From positions 1,542,907 through 1,606,906 of the forward strand of contig DASUNM010000023.1 of the NCBI GenBank assembly GCA_036277115.1: 64,000 nucleotides of DNA. The letters run 5' to 3'. Under the pieces are notes generated by a model. It was not told the DNA's origin. It did not search any database and worked only from the letters and a program-made list of their open reading frames with translations. This DNA comes from Pyrinomonadaceae bacterium (GTDB lineage: Bacteria > Acidobacteriota > Blastocatellia > Pyrinomonadales > Pyrinomonadaceae). Positions within the stretch are counted from its first letter, which is position 1. Every line of letters begins with the position of its first letter. Both the position numbers and the translations under genes were made by a program. Positions 9,088 through 18,314 of the stretch are shown piece by piece.

Positions 9088-10704
9088 TCATCCGACCAGG
9101 AAGTGCAAAGTGGTCTCGCCCACGCGGAGGCGATCGCCGCTGTCGAGCGCGCGCGGCTGGCGCGGTTCAAGGTGGATAATATCATTGATGACGGTGCCGT
9201 TGACCGAACCGAGGTCTTCGACCATGAAAGCGCCGCCTTCCCTCCAGATGCGCGCGTGGCGACGCGAAACTTTTGTGTTCGGATCGAATCGCGACAAGTC
9301 GATTTCCGGAAAGATGTTCGAGAGCGGATCGGTGCGGCCGACCAGATTGGTGTCCTTCTGAATAAGAAACGAGGCGTCCAGTTCTGTCGTGCCGGCGACC
9401 ACCAGTTTCGCGGTCGTGCGCGCGGACAGCGAGGCTGAATCGGTACCCGCGAGCGGCTGCTTTGATCCGCAGTGCGCGCAGAACACGTCATCGGCCGCAA
9501 TCCGCCCACCGCAGAAGCCGCAAAACACGCTCGAGACGGCCATCGTCTCGCCGCCCAACTGATACGCGGGCGCGCCATAGCTGACCTGGCCTGATCGCAA
9601 CTTCTCCAGGTGATGCGCCAACGAATCGCGCAGTTCCGCGCCAGACTGATAGCGGTGCTCCGGCTTGTATTCAACGGTGCGCAGCAGGATGCGCTCGATC
9701 TCGCTTGAGAGCGCCGGATTAATTTGCCGCGGCCGCGGGTTCTTCGTGAAATCGAAGATCAGCAGCGGATTGTCCTGTGGGTCGGCGCCAGTCAGCAGGT
9801 GAAACATGGTCGCGCCCAGACTGTAGATATCGACACGCGGATCGGCTCGGCCGCTGAATAGCTCCGGCGGCGCGTAACCCATCGTGCCCACCGCCGTGAC
9901 GCCCTTCTCTTTCTTGTTGACCCAGCGCGCAATACCGAAATCGATCAGCATGATGCGATGGTTGTTGCTGTCGATCATCAAGTTCGCCGGCTTGAGATCG
10001 CGATAGATGATTGACTGCGGCCGCGTGTGCAGATAATGCAATACGTCAGCGACTTGAATTCCCCATTCGGTGACGGTTGGTTCGTCGATGCGGCCTTGCG
10101 GCGTGGCGCGCAGACGTGAAGCCAGGTCGGCGCCGGGGATAAACTTCATCACGAGATAAAATCGCTCAGAATTATCGTCGTAGAAGTAATCGTAAACAGT
10201 CGGAATCGACGGATGTTCGAGTTCCGTCAGCAGCAATGACTCGCGCTTAAAGTCGGCGATCGCTTTTTCGTGTTGGGTCTCGTCGATGTGGGACTCGATC
10301 ATCTCTTTGACCGCGCGTGGCGCGTCGCCAAGATTGCGATCTTTGGCGAGGTAAACCGCCCCCATGCCGCCACCGCCGATGCGCCGCACGATCTCGTAAC
10401 GATGATTGAGGACTTTCCCGCCTTCGAGTGCCTTTGGTTTTGATCTGCGAGACGAACCTTCGGAGCCGCGGGAAGTGGCGCCGATCTCAGGTTCGGCAAC
10501 TTCTCCGGTGCCCGCGTCGGATTCCTCCGCCGCCGGAACTATGGTCGAGCCGCCCACACCGATGCTCTTGGCCAGATCGGACTGGAGCGCGCTCTCAGCC
10601 AGCGGCTCCTCGGTCTTTACCGGCGCGCCGCAACTGCCGCAAAAGTTCTCGTCGAGCGCTACATCCGCTCTGCATTCCTTACAAGCAGGCATTGTTGAAC
10701 TCAA
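9088..10704 (-). CDS. Serine/threonine protein kinase with zinc ribbons and C-terminal FHA domain
   Basis: A 538-residue soluble Hanks-type kinase. An N-terminal zinc ribbon (C8, C11, C22, C25) precedes an acidic linker. The kinase domain (about residues 105-375) shows a glycine-rich loop GGGGMGAVYLA, YRDLKPANLM (HRD with Tyr for His) and DFGIAR near 258. A second CxxC-x(n)-CxxC ribbon follows around 390-415, and the C-terminal FHA domain (about 440-535) contains SRRHARI and DLGSVNGT. No membrane segment is visible, unlike PknB. The FHA domain suggests binding to phosphorylated partners or to itself. Its neighbours (RDD protein, FHA protein, PP2C phosphatase) make a compact signalling block. 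ATG 10692 is an alternative start. Confidence 0.92.
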   Translation of the reverse strand: MSSTMPACKECRADVALDENFCGSCGAPVKTEEPLAESALQSDLAKSIGVGGSTIVPAAEESDAGTGEVAEPEIGATSRGSEGSSRRSKPKALEGGKVLNHRYEIVRRIGGGGMGAVYLAKDRNLGDAPRAVKEMIESHIDETQHEKAIADFKRESLLLTELEHPSIPTVYDYFYDDNSERFYLVMKFIPGADLASRLRATPQGRIDEPTVTEWGIQVADVLHYLHTRPQSIIYRDLKPANLMIDSNNHRIMLIDFGIARWVNKKEKGVTAVGTMGYAPPELFSGRADPRVDIYSLGATMFHLLTGADPQDNPLLIFDFTKNPRPRQINPALSSEIERILLRTVEYKPEHRYQSGAELRDSLAHHLEKLRSGQVSYGAPAYQLGGETMAVSSVFCGFCGGRIAADDVFCAHCGSKQPLAGTDSASLSARTTAKLVVAGTTELDASFLIQKDTNLVGRTDPLSNIFPEIDLSRFDPNTKVSRRHARIWREGGAFMVEDLGSVNGTVINDIIHLEPRQPRALDSGDRLRVGETTLHFLVG

Positions 10705-10779
10705 GAACTGCGAATCATTAACTCAACATTCCGAGCTGAAAAATCGATACGCACGCGTCTCGCGTACTTCAGTGGTGAT

Positions 10780-10796
10780 GCACGCCAGAGGCGTGC
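10780..10796. repeat. Short inverted repeat (GCACGC-CAGAG-GCGTGC)
   Basis: A small hairpin in the gap upstream of the kinase gene, followed by GTAC. Related to the longer GCACGCTGGAAGCGTGCGTACCC inverted pair at 34523-34596. It could form a weak stem in the transcript between the FHA gene and the kinase gene. No other structure is evident in this 101-base gap. Confidence 0.5.
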
Positions 10797-10805
10797 GTAC
10801 GATAA

Positions 10806-11372
10806 TCATTTGGCAAGATGAAACCTGAGAAACGTCTTGCCCACGATGATTTCGTCGCCATCATTCACCGGGTGGCGTTCACTCGGTTTGAGCCGGCGCC
10901 CCCGATTCACAAACGTGCCATTGGTAGATCCGAGATCCTCAATGACGTACTGGCCGTTCTCGCAGGAAATCCGCGCGTGCCGGCGTGACACTTTTGCTTC
11001 GGGATCATCTGTGTCCAAATCAACGTCGGGAAATACGCCGCCGTCGGCGTCCCAACGGCCGATGTCAGAGCCTTCAGGACCAATCGGAAATTGTTTGCCG
11101 GCGGACTTGCCGCGCTCGATCGTGAGGGTCGCGTTCCGGCCGGTAATGGCGACCGCCCCCGCTCTGTGCTGCGGAACCATGCCGGAGCCCGGCGGATTTG
11201 CGGGGCGCGCGACGGTCAGGGAAACTTCCTTGTTGCGGCTACCTTCGTTGCCGTTGGCCTGCGGATTTGCACGATCGGCGGCACGGCCGGCCAGCCAAAG
11301 CGCAGCCCCGCATTCATCGCAATATCGCGACCCCGGCAGGTTCTGTGTACCGCATCTTTCGCAGGTGATCAT
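10806..11372 (-). CDS. Zinc-ribbon FHA-domain protein
   Basis: A 188-residue soluble protein. The N-terminal zinc ribbon carries C5, C8, C19 and C22. A low-complexity Asn/Gly/Pro linker follows. The C-terminal FHA domain (about residues 85-185) shows the conserved G-R-W, SRRHARIS and DLGSTNGTFVN motifs, so phosphothreonine binding should be intact. It is the first gene of the minus-strand signalling block and shares its zinc-ribbon plus FHA architecture with the kinase downstream. It may be a substrate or adaptor of that kinase, by analogy with small FHA proteins such as GarA. The target is unknown. Confidence 0.88.
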   Translation of the reverse strand: MITCERCGTQNLPGSRYCDECGAALWLAGRAADRANPQANGNEGSRNKEVSLTVARPANPPGSGMVPQHRAGAVAITGRNATLTIERGKSAGKQFPIGPEGSDIGRWDADGGVFPDVDLDTDDPEAKVSRRHARISCENGQYVIEDLGSTNGTFVNRGRRLKPSERHPVNDGDEIIVGKTFLRFHLAK

Positions 11373-11547
11373 GGCAAAAACACGCGCGGCTTGAGTTGGG
11401 GAACAACCAAAGCCCGCGCGAGAATATCTTATCGCGAAACAGTTGGCACGGCCAACGCGTTGCTGCCGGAATTTACGCTTTTCACCGTCTCAGAGATTTT
11501 CACCGTCAAAGAGAAACGTCACGCGCGCGCTTCGCATTAACATCGGT

Positions 11548-11553
11548 TATAAT
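11548..11553 (+). promoter_or_regulatory. Candidate -10 element for the exporter operon
   Basis: A perfect TATAAT stands in the 309-base divergent gap about 130 bases upstream of the adaptor gene. No convincing TTGACA-like -35 box is seen at 16-18 bases, so it is a candidate only. An AAGGA ribosome-binding site (11668-11672) lies 9 bases before the ATG at 11682. The rest of the gap shows nothing recognisable. Confidence 0.4.
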
Positions 11554-11681
11554 CCCCACTTCTCGCGAATTCCTGAAACCAGCCGCTGGATTTCGTCGTA
11601 GAAACAACTCTAACGCGGAACTGTGCTCAACCGCCCGGCGTCCAAGTAACTACCGACTGATTTATTTAAGGAATTACACAA

Positions 11682-13148
11682 ATGGCCCTCAGTAGAAAGA
11701 AAAAAATCATCATCGCGGTGTCTGCCGTTGCGGTGCTCGGCTTAGTCGTCATTATCAGCGTACTCGCGACCCGCACGGAACAACCCGAAGTCACCACCGT
11801 TAACGTCAACGTGCGACCGGAACTGCGCTCGACGGTGACGGCGTCAGGCGAAGTGCGTCCGATACGCTATATCAAGCTCACCAGTGAAGTGCCGGGCCGC
11901 ATCCTCGAAATTTATGTGAATCCGGGCGACCAGGTGACGAAGGGTCAGGCGCTGGTGCGCGTCGATCCGACGCAGCTTCAGGCCAGCCAGGAAGCTCAAT
12001 GGGCAGCGACACAGGCGTCACTCAACGATGTACAAAATGCACGTCAGGCAGTCAGTGCCGCGCAGCAGGGACTGGTGGTGGCGGAAGCGGGTGTCTCGCA
12101 GGCCAGACAGAGCGCCTCGACATCTCTCATCGACCTCCGGGCCGCGGAACGCGAGCTGAAGCGCGCCACGAACCTGGTCGAACAAAATGTAATGTCGCGC
12201 GCTGAGTACGACGCCGCGCGCGATCGTTACGATCAGGCAAAGGCGAAAGTTGAAGCCGCGAACATTGCCGTCCGAGAAGCTCAGGAGCGTGCTAATTCGC
12301 AGAAGGTAGCCGTAAGAGAAGCTCAGACGGGCGTGAAATCCAGCGAGATGCGCGCGAACCAGCAGCAGGCAATTCTCCGTGGCTCATCCAGCCAACGCGA
12401 AAAGGCGACTCAGTTTTCGCCGTTGACCGGAGTGGTGGCTGACATTCCGACGCGCGTCGGTGAATTCGCGGTGTCACAACTTTCTTCGACGCCGCTAATG
12501 ACGATTGCCGATATGTCCACCATCAACGTTGAGGTCAACGTCGACGAAACCGAAATTGCGAACGTGGAAGTCGGTCAGGAAGCCAAGGTGAAGGTTGACG
12601 CGCTGGGCGAAAAGGAAATGAAAGGCATCGTCACGCAAAAGAACCCGCTGGCAATCGCGAAGTCCGATACGCAGGGCGGCCTTTCGAATCGCGTGAACGT
12701 GCAGGAAGCGAAGGAGTTCAAAGTCACGCTCGAGATTCGCGATCTTCCGGATGAAGAACGTAACAAGCTGCGTCCGGGCATGAGCGCCACGGCCACCGTC
12801 ACCACCAAGACGAAGCAGAACGTGGTCGCAGTCCCGCTGCAGGCAATCGTCGAAAAGGCGCCGCCAACGCCTGCCCCGGGACCGACTATCGCGAGCAGCG
12901 CGCCACCGGCGGCGGGTGAAAAGCCGAAGGAACTGAAAGGCGTTTACACCATCGACAAGTCGAACAAGGTGAAGTTCGTGGAAGTGACCACCGGCATCAC
13001 CGGCGAATCTGACATTGAGATCACCGGCGGGTTGGCATCAGGGACAGAGGTCGTCACGGGCCCCAGCCGTATTCTGAAAACTCTGAAAGACGGAACCGTG
13101 GTGAAGCGACAGACACGCACACCGGGCGCGAACGCGAACGGCGGCTAG
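11682..13148 (+). CDS. MacA/HlyD-type periplasmic adaptor
   Basis: A 488-residue membrane-fusion protein for tripartite ABC export. One N-terminal membrane anchor spans about residues 7-29. A first lipoyl half follows (about 60-100), then a long Ala/Gln/Glu-rich coiled-coil hairpin (about 105-235) and the second lipoyl half with PLTGVVADIPTRVGE near 247. Beta-barrel and membrane-proximal domains follow, and the C-terminus has a Pro/Ala-rich loop near 390-415. It links the inner-membrane ABC unit to an outer-membrane channel, which is not encoded here. It is followed by the ATPase and four permeases on the same strand. The start is fixed by an AAGGA site and the anchor position. Confidence 0.92.
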   Translation: MALSRKKKIIIAVSAVAVLGLVVIISVLATRTEQPEVTTVNVNVRPELRSTVTASGEVRPIRYIKLTSEVPGRILEIYVNPGDQVTKGQALVRVDPTQLQASQEAQWAATQASLNDVQNARQAVSAAQQGLVVAEAGVSQARQSASTSLIDLRAAERELKRATNLVEQNVMSRAEYDAARDRYDQAKAKVEAANIAVREAQERANSQKVAVREAQTGVKSSEMRANQQQAILRGSSSQREKATQFSPLTGVVADIPTRVGEFAVSQLSSTPLMTIADMSTINVEVNVDETEIANVEVGQEAKVKVDALGEKEMKGIVTQKNPLAIAKSDTQGGLSNRVNVQEAKEFKVTLEIRDLPDEERNKLRPGMSATATVTTKTKQNVVAVPLQAIVEKAPPTPAPGPTIASSAPPAAGEKPKELKGVYTIDKSNKVKFVEVTTGITGESDIEITGGLASGTEVVTGPSRILKTLKDGTVVKRQTRTPGANANGG

Positions 13149-13247
13149 CGCTTAAGCGCCGTAGGCGCGGAATTTTTATAGAGCCTGACACTCCATAAAT
13201 ATTTCGCCGCTACAGGGCGTCTCTTTTGAACTTAGTTGAGAGATTCA

Positions 13248-14015
13248 ATGAGTGAAGCAGCGACCATCGCAGGAGTGCCTTCAGCAACCATCTCGGCGCA
13301 GCCTGAACCGCCCTCCGAGGTCGGCAAAAGCACATCGCTGATCGCGATGCGTAACATCTGGAAGACCTACGACATGGGCGCAGAGAAGGTGCACGCGCTG
13401 CATGGCGTGTCCTTCGATGTTAACCGGGGCGAGTACCTCGCCATTACGGGCCCGTCAGGTTCAGGCAAGTCCACCCTGATGAACCTGATCGGATGTCTCG
13501 ACACGCCATCACAGGGCGAGTACTGGTTGAACGGGAAGAACGTCTCTGAGATGGATGATGACGAACTGGCGCGGATTCGCAATCAGGAAGTCGGCTTCGT
13601 CTTTCAAACTTTTAACCTGCTGGCGCGGGCCACGGCTTTGCACAACGTCGAGCTGCCTTTGATTTACGGCGGCATTCCCGGCGCCAAGCGAAAAGAGATG
13701 GCGACGCACGCGCTGGGCGCCGTCGATCTCACCGACCGCATGATGCACCGCCCGAATGAACTGTCAGGGGGACAGCGTCAGCGTGTCGCCATCGCTCGTG
13801 CGCTTGTGAATCACCCGTCTATCCTGCTCGCTGACGAGCCGACCGGCGCGTTGGATACGAAGACGAGCTACGAAATCATGAACCTCTTCGAGAAGCTTCA
13901 CGAAGACGGCAATACCATCATCCTCGTCACGCACGAACATGACATCGCCGCGCGCGCGCATCGCATCATCTCGGTTCGCGACGGCCTAATCGAAAAAGAC
14001 GAGCAAGTTAGGTAG
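13248..14015 (+). CDS. MacB/LolD-type ABC transporter ATP-binding protein
   Basis: A 255-residue ATPase with every ABC motif intact: Walker [11 protein letters not shown]-loop FVFQTFNLL, signature [15 protein letters not shown], Walker [13 protein letters not shown] and a switch His in VTHEHD. It belongs to the MacB/LolD subfamily that powers extracytoplasmic substrate efflux rather than transport across the membrane. A TTG at 13236 is in frame, but the ATG at 13248 behind GAGAG is the better start. The first 30 residues are a non-conserved Ala/Pro-rich tail. It is the only ATPase for four downstream permeases, so it probably pairs with more than one of them. Confidence 0.93.
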   Translation: MSEAATIAGVPSATISAQPEPPSEVGKSTSLIAMRNIWKTYDMGAEKVHALHGVSFDVNRGEYLAITGPSGSGKSTLMNLIGCLDTPSQGEYWLNGKNVSEMDDDELARIRNQEVGFVFQTFNLLARATALHNVELPLIYGGIPGAKRKEMATHALGAVDLTDRMMHRPNELSGGQRQRVAIARALVNHPSILLADEPTGALDTKTSYEIMNLFEKLHEDGNTIILVTHEHDIAARAHRIISVRDGLIEKDEQVR

Positions 14016-14025
14016 GATCGCTGCC

Positions 14026-15390
14026 ATGCCCGACCGCAGCGAACAATCCCCCGAACGCGCTGCAACGGTATTTGGTAAGTCACTGTCTGTCCCCGCTCGA
14101 GTCCGTTCGTTTCCCATTTTCCGCGTCGCCGCCCTCTGGGAAGCTTTCCTGGTTGCCGCTGCCAGTCTTCGTCAGAACAAGTTACGCACCGCATTGACCC
14201 TCGTCGGCATCATTGTCGGCGTCACCGCTGTCATCTCGGTCGTCACGATCATCAAAGGTCTCGATCAGACTGTCTCGCAGACATTCAATTCACAGGGCTC
14301 GACCGTCTTCACCATCTCCAAACGTCCCCAGGTCATTACCTCGCGCGAAGAGTTCGTCAGATACAACAAGCGCAAACCGGTCACCCCGGATGATGCGAAT
14401 GCGATCGCGCGGCTCTGCACGGCGTGCTGGCGCACGGGCGTCGCGGTGAATTCGATTAAACCCGCCAAGCGTGGCAACGAAACTTTTGAATCCATGCAGG
14501 TTCGCGGGATCGAGCCGGTGGCGATGTTTGACATCGACGGCGTATCGATCGATGCCGGCCGATTTTGGACCGAAGGTGAAGGCGCCGCGGGCGGCGACAC
14601 CTGCGTCGTCGGCTCAGACGTGGTGACGAATCTATTTCCAAACGAATCCGCCGATCGCGTACTCGGCCAGGACATCTGGGTTGGCGGCCATCGTTACATA
14701 ATCATCGGGGTGCTCCAGCCGCTGGGAAAGATCTTTGGCATCTCGCGCGACACGCGCGTCTACATTCCGTTCGCGACATACAAGAAGCGCTTCGGGGTTG
14801 ATTTCAGCGGCGCCGCATACGCGCCGCAGGGTTCGCTGGTTGTCTTTGTGCAAACCGAATCACCGGCGCAACTGGAAGCAGCCGAAGATCAAGTCCGCGC
14901 CATTATGCGTAATCGCCGCGGCAAGAGTTTCAAGGATGAGGACGATGGTTTCGCGCTCGAAACCCAGGATGTCTTTCTGGATCTTTATTCGAAAGCCACT
15001 TCGAATATTTATCTCGTGACGATTGGCGTATCGGCGATTTCGCTCGTGGTCGGCGGCATCGTCGTCATGAATATCATGCTGGTCTCCGTTACCGAGCGCA
15101 CGAAAGAAATCGGCATTCGCAAAGCGGTGGGCGCGCGCCGAAAAGACATCCTGACGCAGTTTCTAATCGAGGCTGTGACTGTAACGGCGATCGGCGGGAC
15201 GATGGGCGTGCTGACGGGATTCGGCGCGGCCTGGTTGATTGCCCTGCTGATCGGGTTTCCGCTTTTGATCAGCATCTGGTCGGCCGTGCTGGGCGTCAGC
15301 GTCTCGTCAATTGTGGGCGTGGTCAGCGGCCTGTGGCCGGCATGGCGGGCGTCGCGACTCGATCCGATTGAAGCGCTTCGCGCTGAATAA
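14026..15390 (+). CDS. MacB-type ABC permease, copy 1
   Basis: A 454-residue permease of the FtsX/MacB fold. The first membrane segment follows about 40 N-terminal residues (near LRTALTLVGIIVGV). A large periplasmic MacB-PCD domain spans about residues 75-310. Three C-terminal segments follow, with the family motif MNIMLVSVTERTKEIGIRKA (about 345-365) and the terminal RLDPIEALRAE. It is the longest of the four copies, with an extra N-terminal leader of about 35 residues. It starts 10 bases after the ATPase and ends 2 bases before copy 2, which is tight operon spacing. Confidence 0.9.
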   Translation: MPDRSEQSPERAATVFGKSLSVPARVRSFPIFRVAALWEAFLVAAASLRQNKLRTALTLVGIIVGVTAVISVVTIIKGLDQTVSQTFNSQGSTVFTISKRPQVITSREEFVRYNKRKPVTPDDANAIARLCTACWRTGVAVNSIKPAKRGNETFESMQVRGIEPVAMFDIDGVSIDAGRFWTEGEGAAGGDTCVVGSDVVTNLFPNESADRVLGQDIWVGGHRYIIIGVLQPLGKIFGISRDTRVYIPFATYKKRFGVDFSGAAYAPQGSLVVFVQTESPAQLEAAEDQVRAIMRNRRGKSFKDEDDGFALETQDVFLDLYSKATSNIYLVTIGVSAISLVVGGIVVMNIMLVSVTERTKEIGIRKAVGARRKDILTQFLIEAVTVTAIGGTMGVLTGFGAAWLIALLIGFPLLISIWSAVLGVSVSSIVGVVSGLWPAWRASRLDPIEALRAE

Positions 15391-15392
15391 AG

Positions 15393-16634
15393 ATGAACAT
15401 CGCCGACGTAAAAGAATCGGCCTGGATGGCCCTTGAGACGGTGCGCGCTAACAAGCTGCGCTCGGCGCTGACGATTCTCGGCGTCAGCGTGGGCGTCGTG
15501 ACGGTCGTGTTCATGGTGGGAATCATTCAGGGGTTGAACAAAGCATTCGCCGATCAAATCGAGTCGCTCGGTTCCAACACTATCTGGGCGACGAAGTTCG
15601 ACCCGAGCATTGGGCATCAACCAACGCAGGAAGAAATCCATCGCAAAGAGTTGACGATTGAAGATGCGGACACCATTCGCAACGAAGCAACCTCAGTCGC
15701 GGGCGTGGCGCCGTTTTATCGCAAAGTCGCAGAGACCGTTCAGTACCGTGGTAATCAGAGCGACACTCCGATCCTGATCGGCGCCACGCCTTATCACGAA
15801 TACACCGTTTCAAGTTACGTCGATCGCGGCCGTTTCATCTCTGAACTCGACGTTGACCGGCGCGAGAATGTCTGCGTGCTGGGCATCGATGTCGTAAAGG
15901 CACTTTTCGAGTACGAAGATCCGCTCGACAAGGAAATAAAACTTGCCGGCCACCCATTCAAGGTCGTGGGCATCATGGAGCCGCTCGGCAGCATCCTCGG
16001 CCAATCGCGGGACAACTCAGTCTTTATTCCGATCACGACGTTTGGGAAGTACTATCCGGAGTTCGACTTCCCTGAAATCATCTCAGCCATTATTGTCCGG
16101 CCGGTTTCACGCGCGCACGTTAAGACCGCTATCGACGAGATGACCGACATCCTGCGCCGGCGCCGCGGCGTGAAGCGTGGGGAGCCCAGCAACTTCGGCA
16201 TCTCCTCGCAAGACGCGCTGCTGGATGTTTATAACCAGCTCACTGGCGCAACGTATCTCGTGCTGACGGCGATTTCGTTTGTGGCGCTGATGATTGGCGG
16301 CATCGGCGTGATGAACATCATGCTGGTATCAGTCACTGAACGCACTAAGGAGATCGGATTGCGGAAGGCCGTCGGCGCCACGCGGCTGAACATCCTTTCG
16401 CAGTTCCTGATCGAAGCCGTCGTGCTGACGGCCATCGGCGGTTTGCTAGGGCTGCTGGTTGGCGAAGTGGCCAGCATTCTCACCAACTGGTACTCGCCGC
16501 TGCCGGCGTATGTGCCCGCGTGGGCGATCGTGATCGGCATAGGCATCTCGGGCGGCGTCGGCATCGTGTTCGGCCTGTGGCCCGCATGGAAAGCAGCGCG
16601 GCTGGATCCGATTGAATCGCTTCGCTATGAGTGA
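15393..16634 (+). CDS. MacB-type ABC permease, copy 2
   Basis: A 413-residue permease with the one-plus-three membrane layout of MacB: segment 1 near residues 20-42, a periplasmic domain to about 275, then three C-terminal segments with MNIMLVSVTERTKEIGLRKA and the end motif RLDPIESLRYE. Sequence in the membrane and coupling regions is close to copies 1, 3 and 4, while the periplasmic domain differs. That pattern fits duplication followed by substrate-side divergence. It is 2 bases downstream of copy 1 and is followed by a REP-C palindrome. Confidence 0.9.
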   Translation: MNIADVKESAWMALETVRANKLRSALTILGVSVGVVTVVFMVGIIQGLNKAFADQIESLGSNTIWATKFDPSIGHQPTQEEIHRKELTIEDADTIRNEATSVAGVAPFYRKVAETVQYRGNQSDTPILIGATPYHEYTVSSYVDRGRFISELDVDRRENVCVLGIDVVKALFEYEDPLDKEIKLAGHPFKVVGIMEPLGSILGQSRDNSVFIPITTFGKYYPEFDFPEIISAIIVRPVSRAHVKTAIDEMTDILRRRRGVKRGEPSNFGISSQDALLDVYNQLTGATYLVLTAISFVALMIGGIGVMNIMLVSVTERTKEIGLRKAVGATRLNILSQFLIEAVVLTAIGGLLGLLVGEVASILTNWYSPLPAYVPAWAIVIGIGISGGVGIVFGLWPAWKAARLDPIESLRYE

Positions 16635-16636
16635 GG

Positions 16637-16712
16637 CGGGGCAGTAGCCCGGCCGTCAGGAAGGGCGTGTCGCTCCGTTAGCGCCCTCCCTGACGGTCGG
16701 GCTACTGCCCCG
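16637..16712. repeat. REP-C palindrome
   Basis: The left arm CGGGGCAGTAGCCCGGCCGT (16637-16656) and the inverted right arm ACGGTCGGGCTACTGCCCCG (16693-16712) enclose a short core. The same family is at 22911-23010, 53028-53097 and, in shorter form, 50591-50656. Here it splits permease copies 2 and 3 and could weaken transcription into copy 3. Confidence 0.85.
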
Positions 16713-16761
16713 CTCTTTGCCCAAGTAACCATTTCCCCTCGCTGAACGTAGTAACCAACAA

Positions 16762-18003
16762 GTGAAGCTCATCGAAATCCTGAAAGTCGCGATCGCCGCG
16801 ATTTGGGCGCACAAAATGCGTTCAGCGCTGACTTTGCTTGGCATGATTGTCGGTGTGACGGCGTTTGTCACAGTCGTTTCGCTGATTCAGGGTTTTAACG
16901 TCTATATCGACGAGAAGATTGCCGGCATCGGCGCAAAATCGTTTTCGGTCCAGCGCTTTAATCCGTTCGAAGATTTCAAAGACACCGACACGATCGCCGC
17001 CGCGCAACGTCGCAACAAAGAGCTGACGCTCGATGACTACAATTACCTGAAAGAGAAAGCGACGCTCATCGGCAAGATCGGCGCAAAGGCCCGCGGCACT
17101 CCCGCCGAAGTAAAACGCGGCGATCAGGTTCTGGAAGACACCTTTGTCAGTGGCGCCACTGCCAATACCGCTGACATCGACAATCGCAACATCGAGTTTG
17201 GCCGCTTCTTTGCAGACGCCGAAGCTGAAGGTGGCGCGCGCGTCGCTTACATCGGAGCGGACATCGCCAACAAGCTCTTCCCGGCCGGCAACCCGATCGG
17301 CGGCGAGATTCAAATTCGCGGCCTGCCTTATCGGGTCGTGGGCGTTGAAGCTGTGAAGGGCACGGTCTTCGGCATTCCGCAGGACGGCTTCATCGTCATT
17401 CCCTTGAAAGCGTATCAGCTGGACTTCGGGCCCCTGGTGCGGCAGCGCTCGTTGTATTTCACCGCGACTGCGCGGTCTGATGAAATTTTTAGTGATGCGG
17501 TTGAGGAAGCACGCTTTCTCATGCGTGCGCGCCGGCACCTGCAGCCGAAAGAGAAAGATAACTTTGGCATCGTCACACCCGACGCGATTACCGGCCTGCG
17601 CGACCGCATCTTCGGCACCATCTTTATCGTGGCGATGTTGGTTCCCGGCATTGCGCTGATCGTTGGTGCGATTGTGATCATGAACATCATGCTGGTGTCG
17701 GTCACCGAACGCACCAAGGAAATTGGCATCCGTAAGGCGCTCGGCGCGCGCAAGGCGGATATTCTCAAACAGTTCTTATTTGAAGCGGTGACGCTCGCGA
17801 CGATGGGCGGCGCCGTGGGAATCTTTTTGGCGTGGGTGATCGGCAAACTAGTGACCGCGGCTATTTTTCCGACCTATCTTTCACTGGCCGCGATTCTCGG
17901 AGCCCTCGCGGTCTCGGGTGGCGCCGGCGCGGTCTCGGGACTGTTTCCCGCGTGGAAGGCTGCGCGGCTGGATCCGATTGAAGCGCTCCGTGCGGACACT
18001 TAA
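16762..18003 (+). CDS. MacB-type ABC permease, copy 3
   Basis: A 413-residue permease from a GTG start. The first membrane segment includes MRSALTLLGMIVGVTAFVTV. The periplasmic domain follows, and the C-terminal block holds MNIMLVSVTERTKEIGIRKA and RLDPIEALRADT. It is separated from copy 2 by 127 bases containing the REP-C palindrome, so it may also have its own promoter, although none was identified. It is followed by a small zinc-ribbon gene. Confidence 0.9.
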   Translation: MKLIEILKVAIAAIWAHKMRSALTLLGMIVGVTAFVTVVSLIQGFNVYIDEKIAGIGAKSFSVQRFNPFEDFKDTDTIAAAQRRNKELTLDDYNYLKEKATLIGKIGAKARGTPAEVKRGDQVLEDTFVSGATANTADIDNRNIEFGRFFADAEAEGGARVAYIGADIANKLFPAGNPIGGEIQIRGLPYRVVGVEAVKGTVFGIPQDGFIVIPLKAYQLDFGPLVRQRSLYFTATARSDEIFSDAVEEARFLMRARRHLQPKEKDNFGIVTPDAITGLRDRIFGTIFIVAMLVPGIALIVGAIVIMNIMLVSVTERTKEIGIRKALGARKADILKQFLFEAVTLATMGGAVGIFLAWVIGKLVTAAIFPTYLSLAAILGALAVSGGAGAVSGLFPAWKAARLDPIEALRADT

Positions 18004-18027
18004 TTTGTTAACAGTGGGGAAACGAGG

Positions 18028-18312
18028 ATGAAGTGTGTGGCATGTGGAAGTACGGCTCTCGTAGAAGGCTCGCTGGTGGATACCACGTCCGGAGGACGGC
18101 TCGCGTTTCAACCGGCTGACGTGTCCACCCTGAAATCAATGTTTGGAATGGGCAGTCGTGGAGTTGTCTCTTATGCTTGTATTCATTGCCGGACCCTGCA
18201 ATTGACCGTTGAATTCAATGAAAAGGATTTGGCGAAGTATCAACAGTTTGAAGGCCAACAACCCGGCGTGTTGGAGAGAATTAATTTGGGCGAGGAACGA
18301 GAAGGCAGCTAG
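18028..18312 (+). CDS. Small zinc-ribbon protein of unknown function
   Basis: A 94-residue soluble protein. Two CxxC pairs (C3/C6 and C51/C54) form a probable zinc ribbon around a Gly/Phe-containing middle. The C-terminus is acidic. A GGGGAAACGAGG stretch just ahead of the ATG gives a plausible ribosome site. It lies 24 bases after permease copy 3 and 2 bases before copy 4, inside the export operon, so it is translated with the transporter. It may sense metal or redox state or bind the ATPase, but there is no direct evidence for either. Confidence 0.75.
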   Translation: MKCVACGSTALVEGSLVDTTSGGRLAFQPADVSTLKSMFGMGSRGVVSYACIHCRTLQLTVEFNEKDLAKYQQFEGQQPGVLERINLGEEREGS

Positions 18313-18314
18313 AG

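Noticed and set aside
16822..17538. Long minus-strand open frame opposite permease copy 3
   Set aside because: It mirrors the codon pattern of the real gene, has no family-like motif and no ribosome site.
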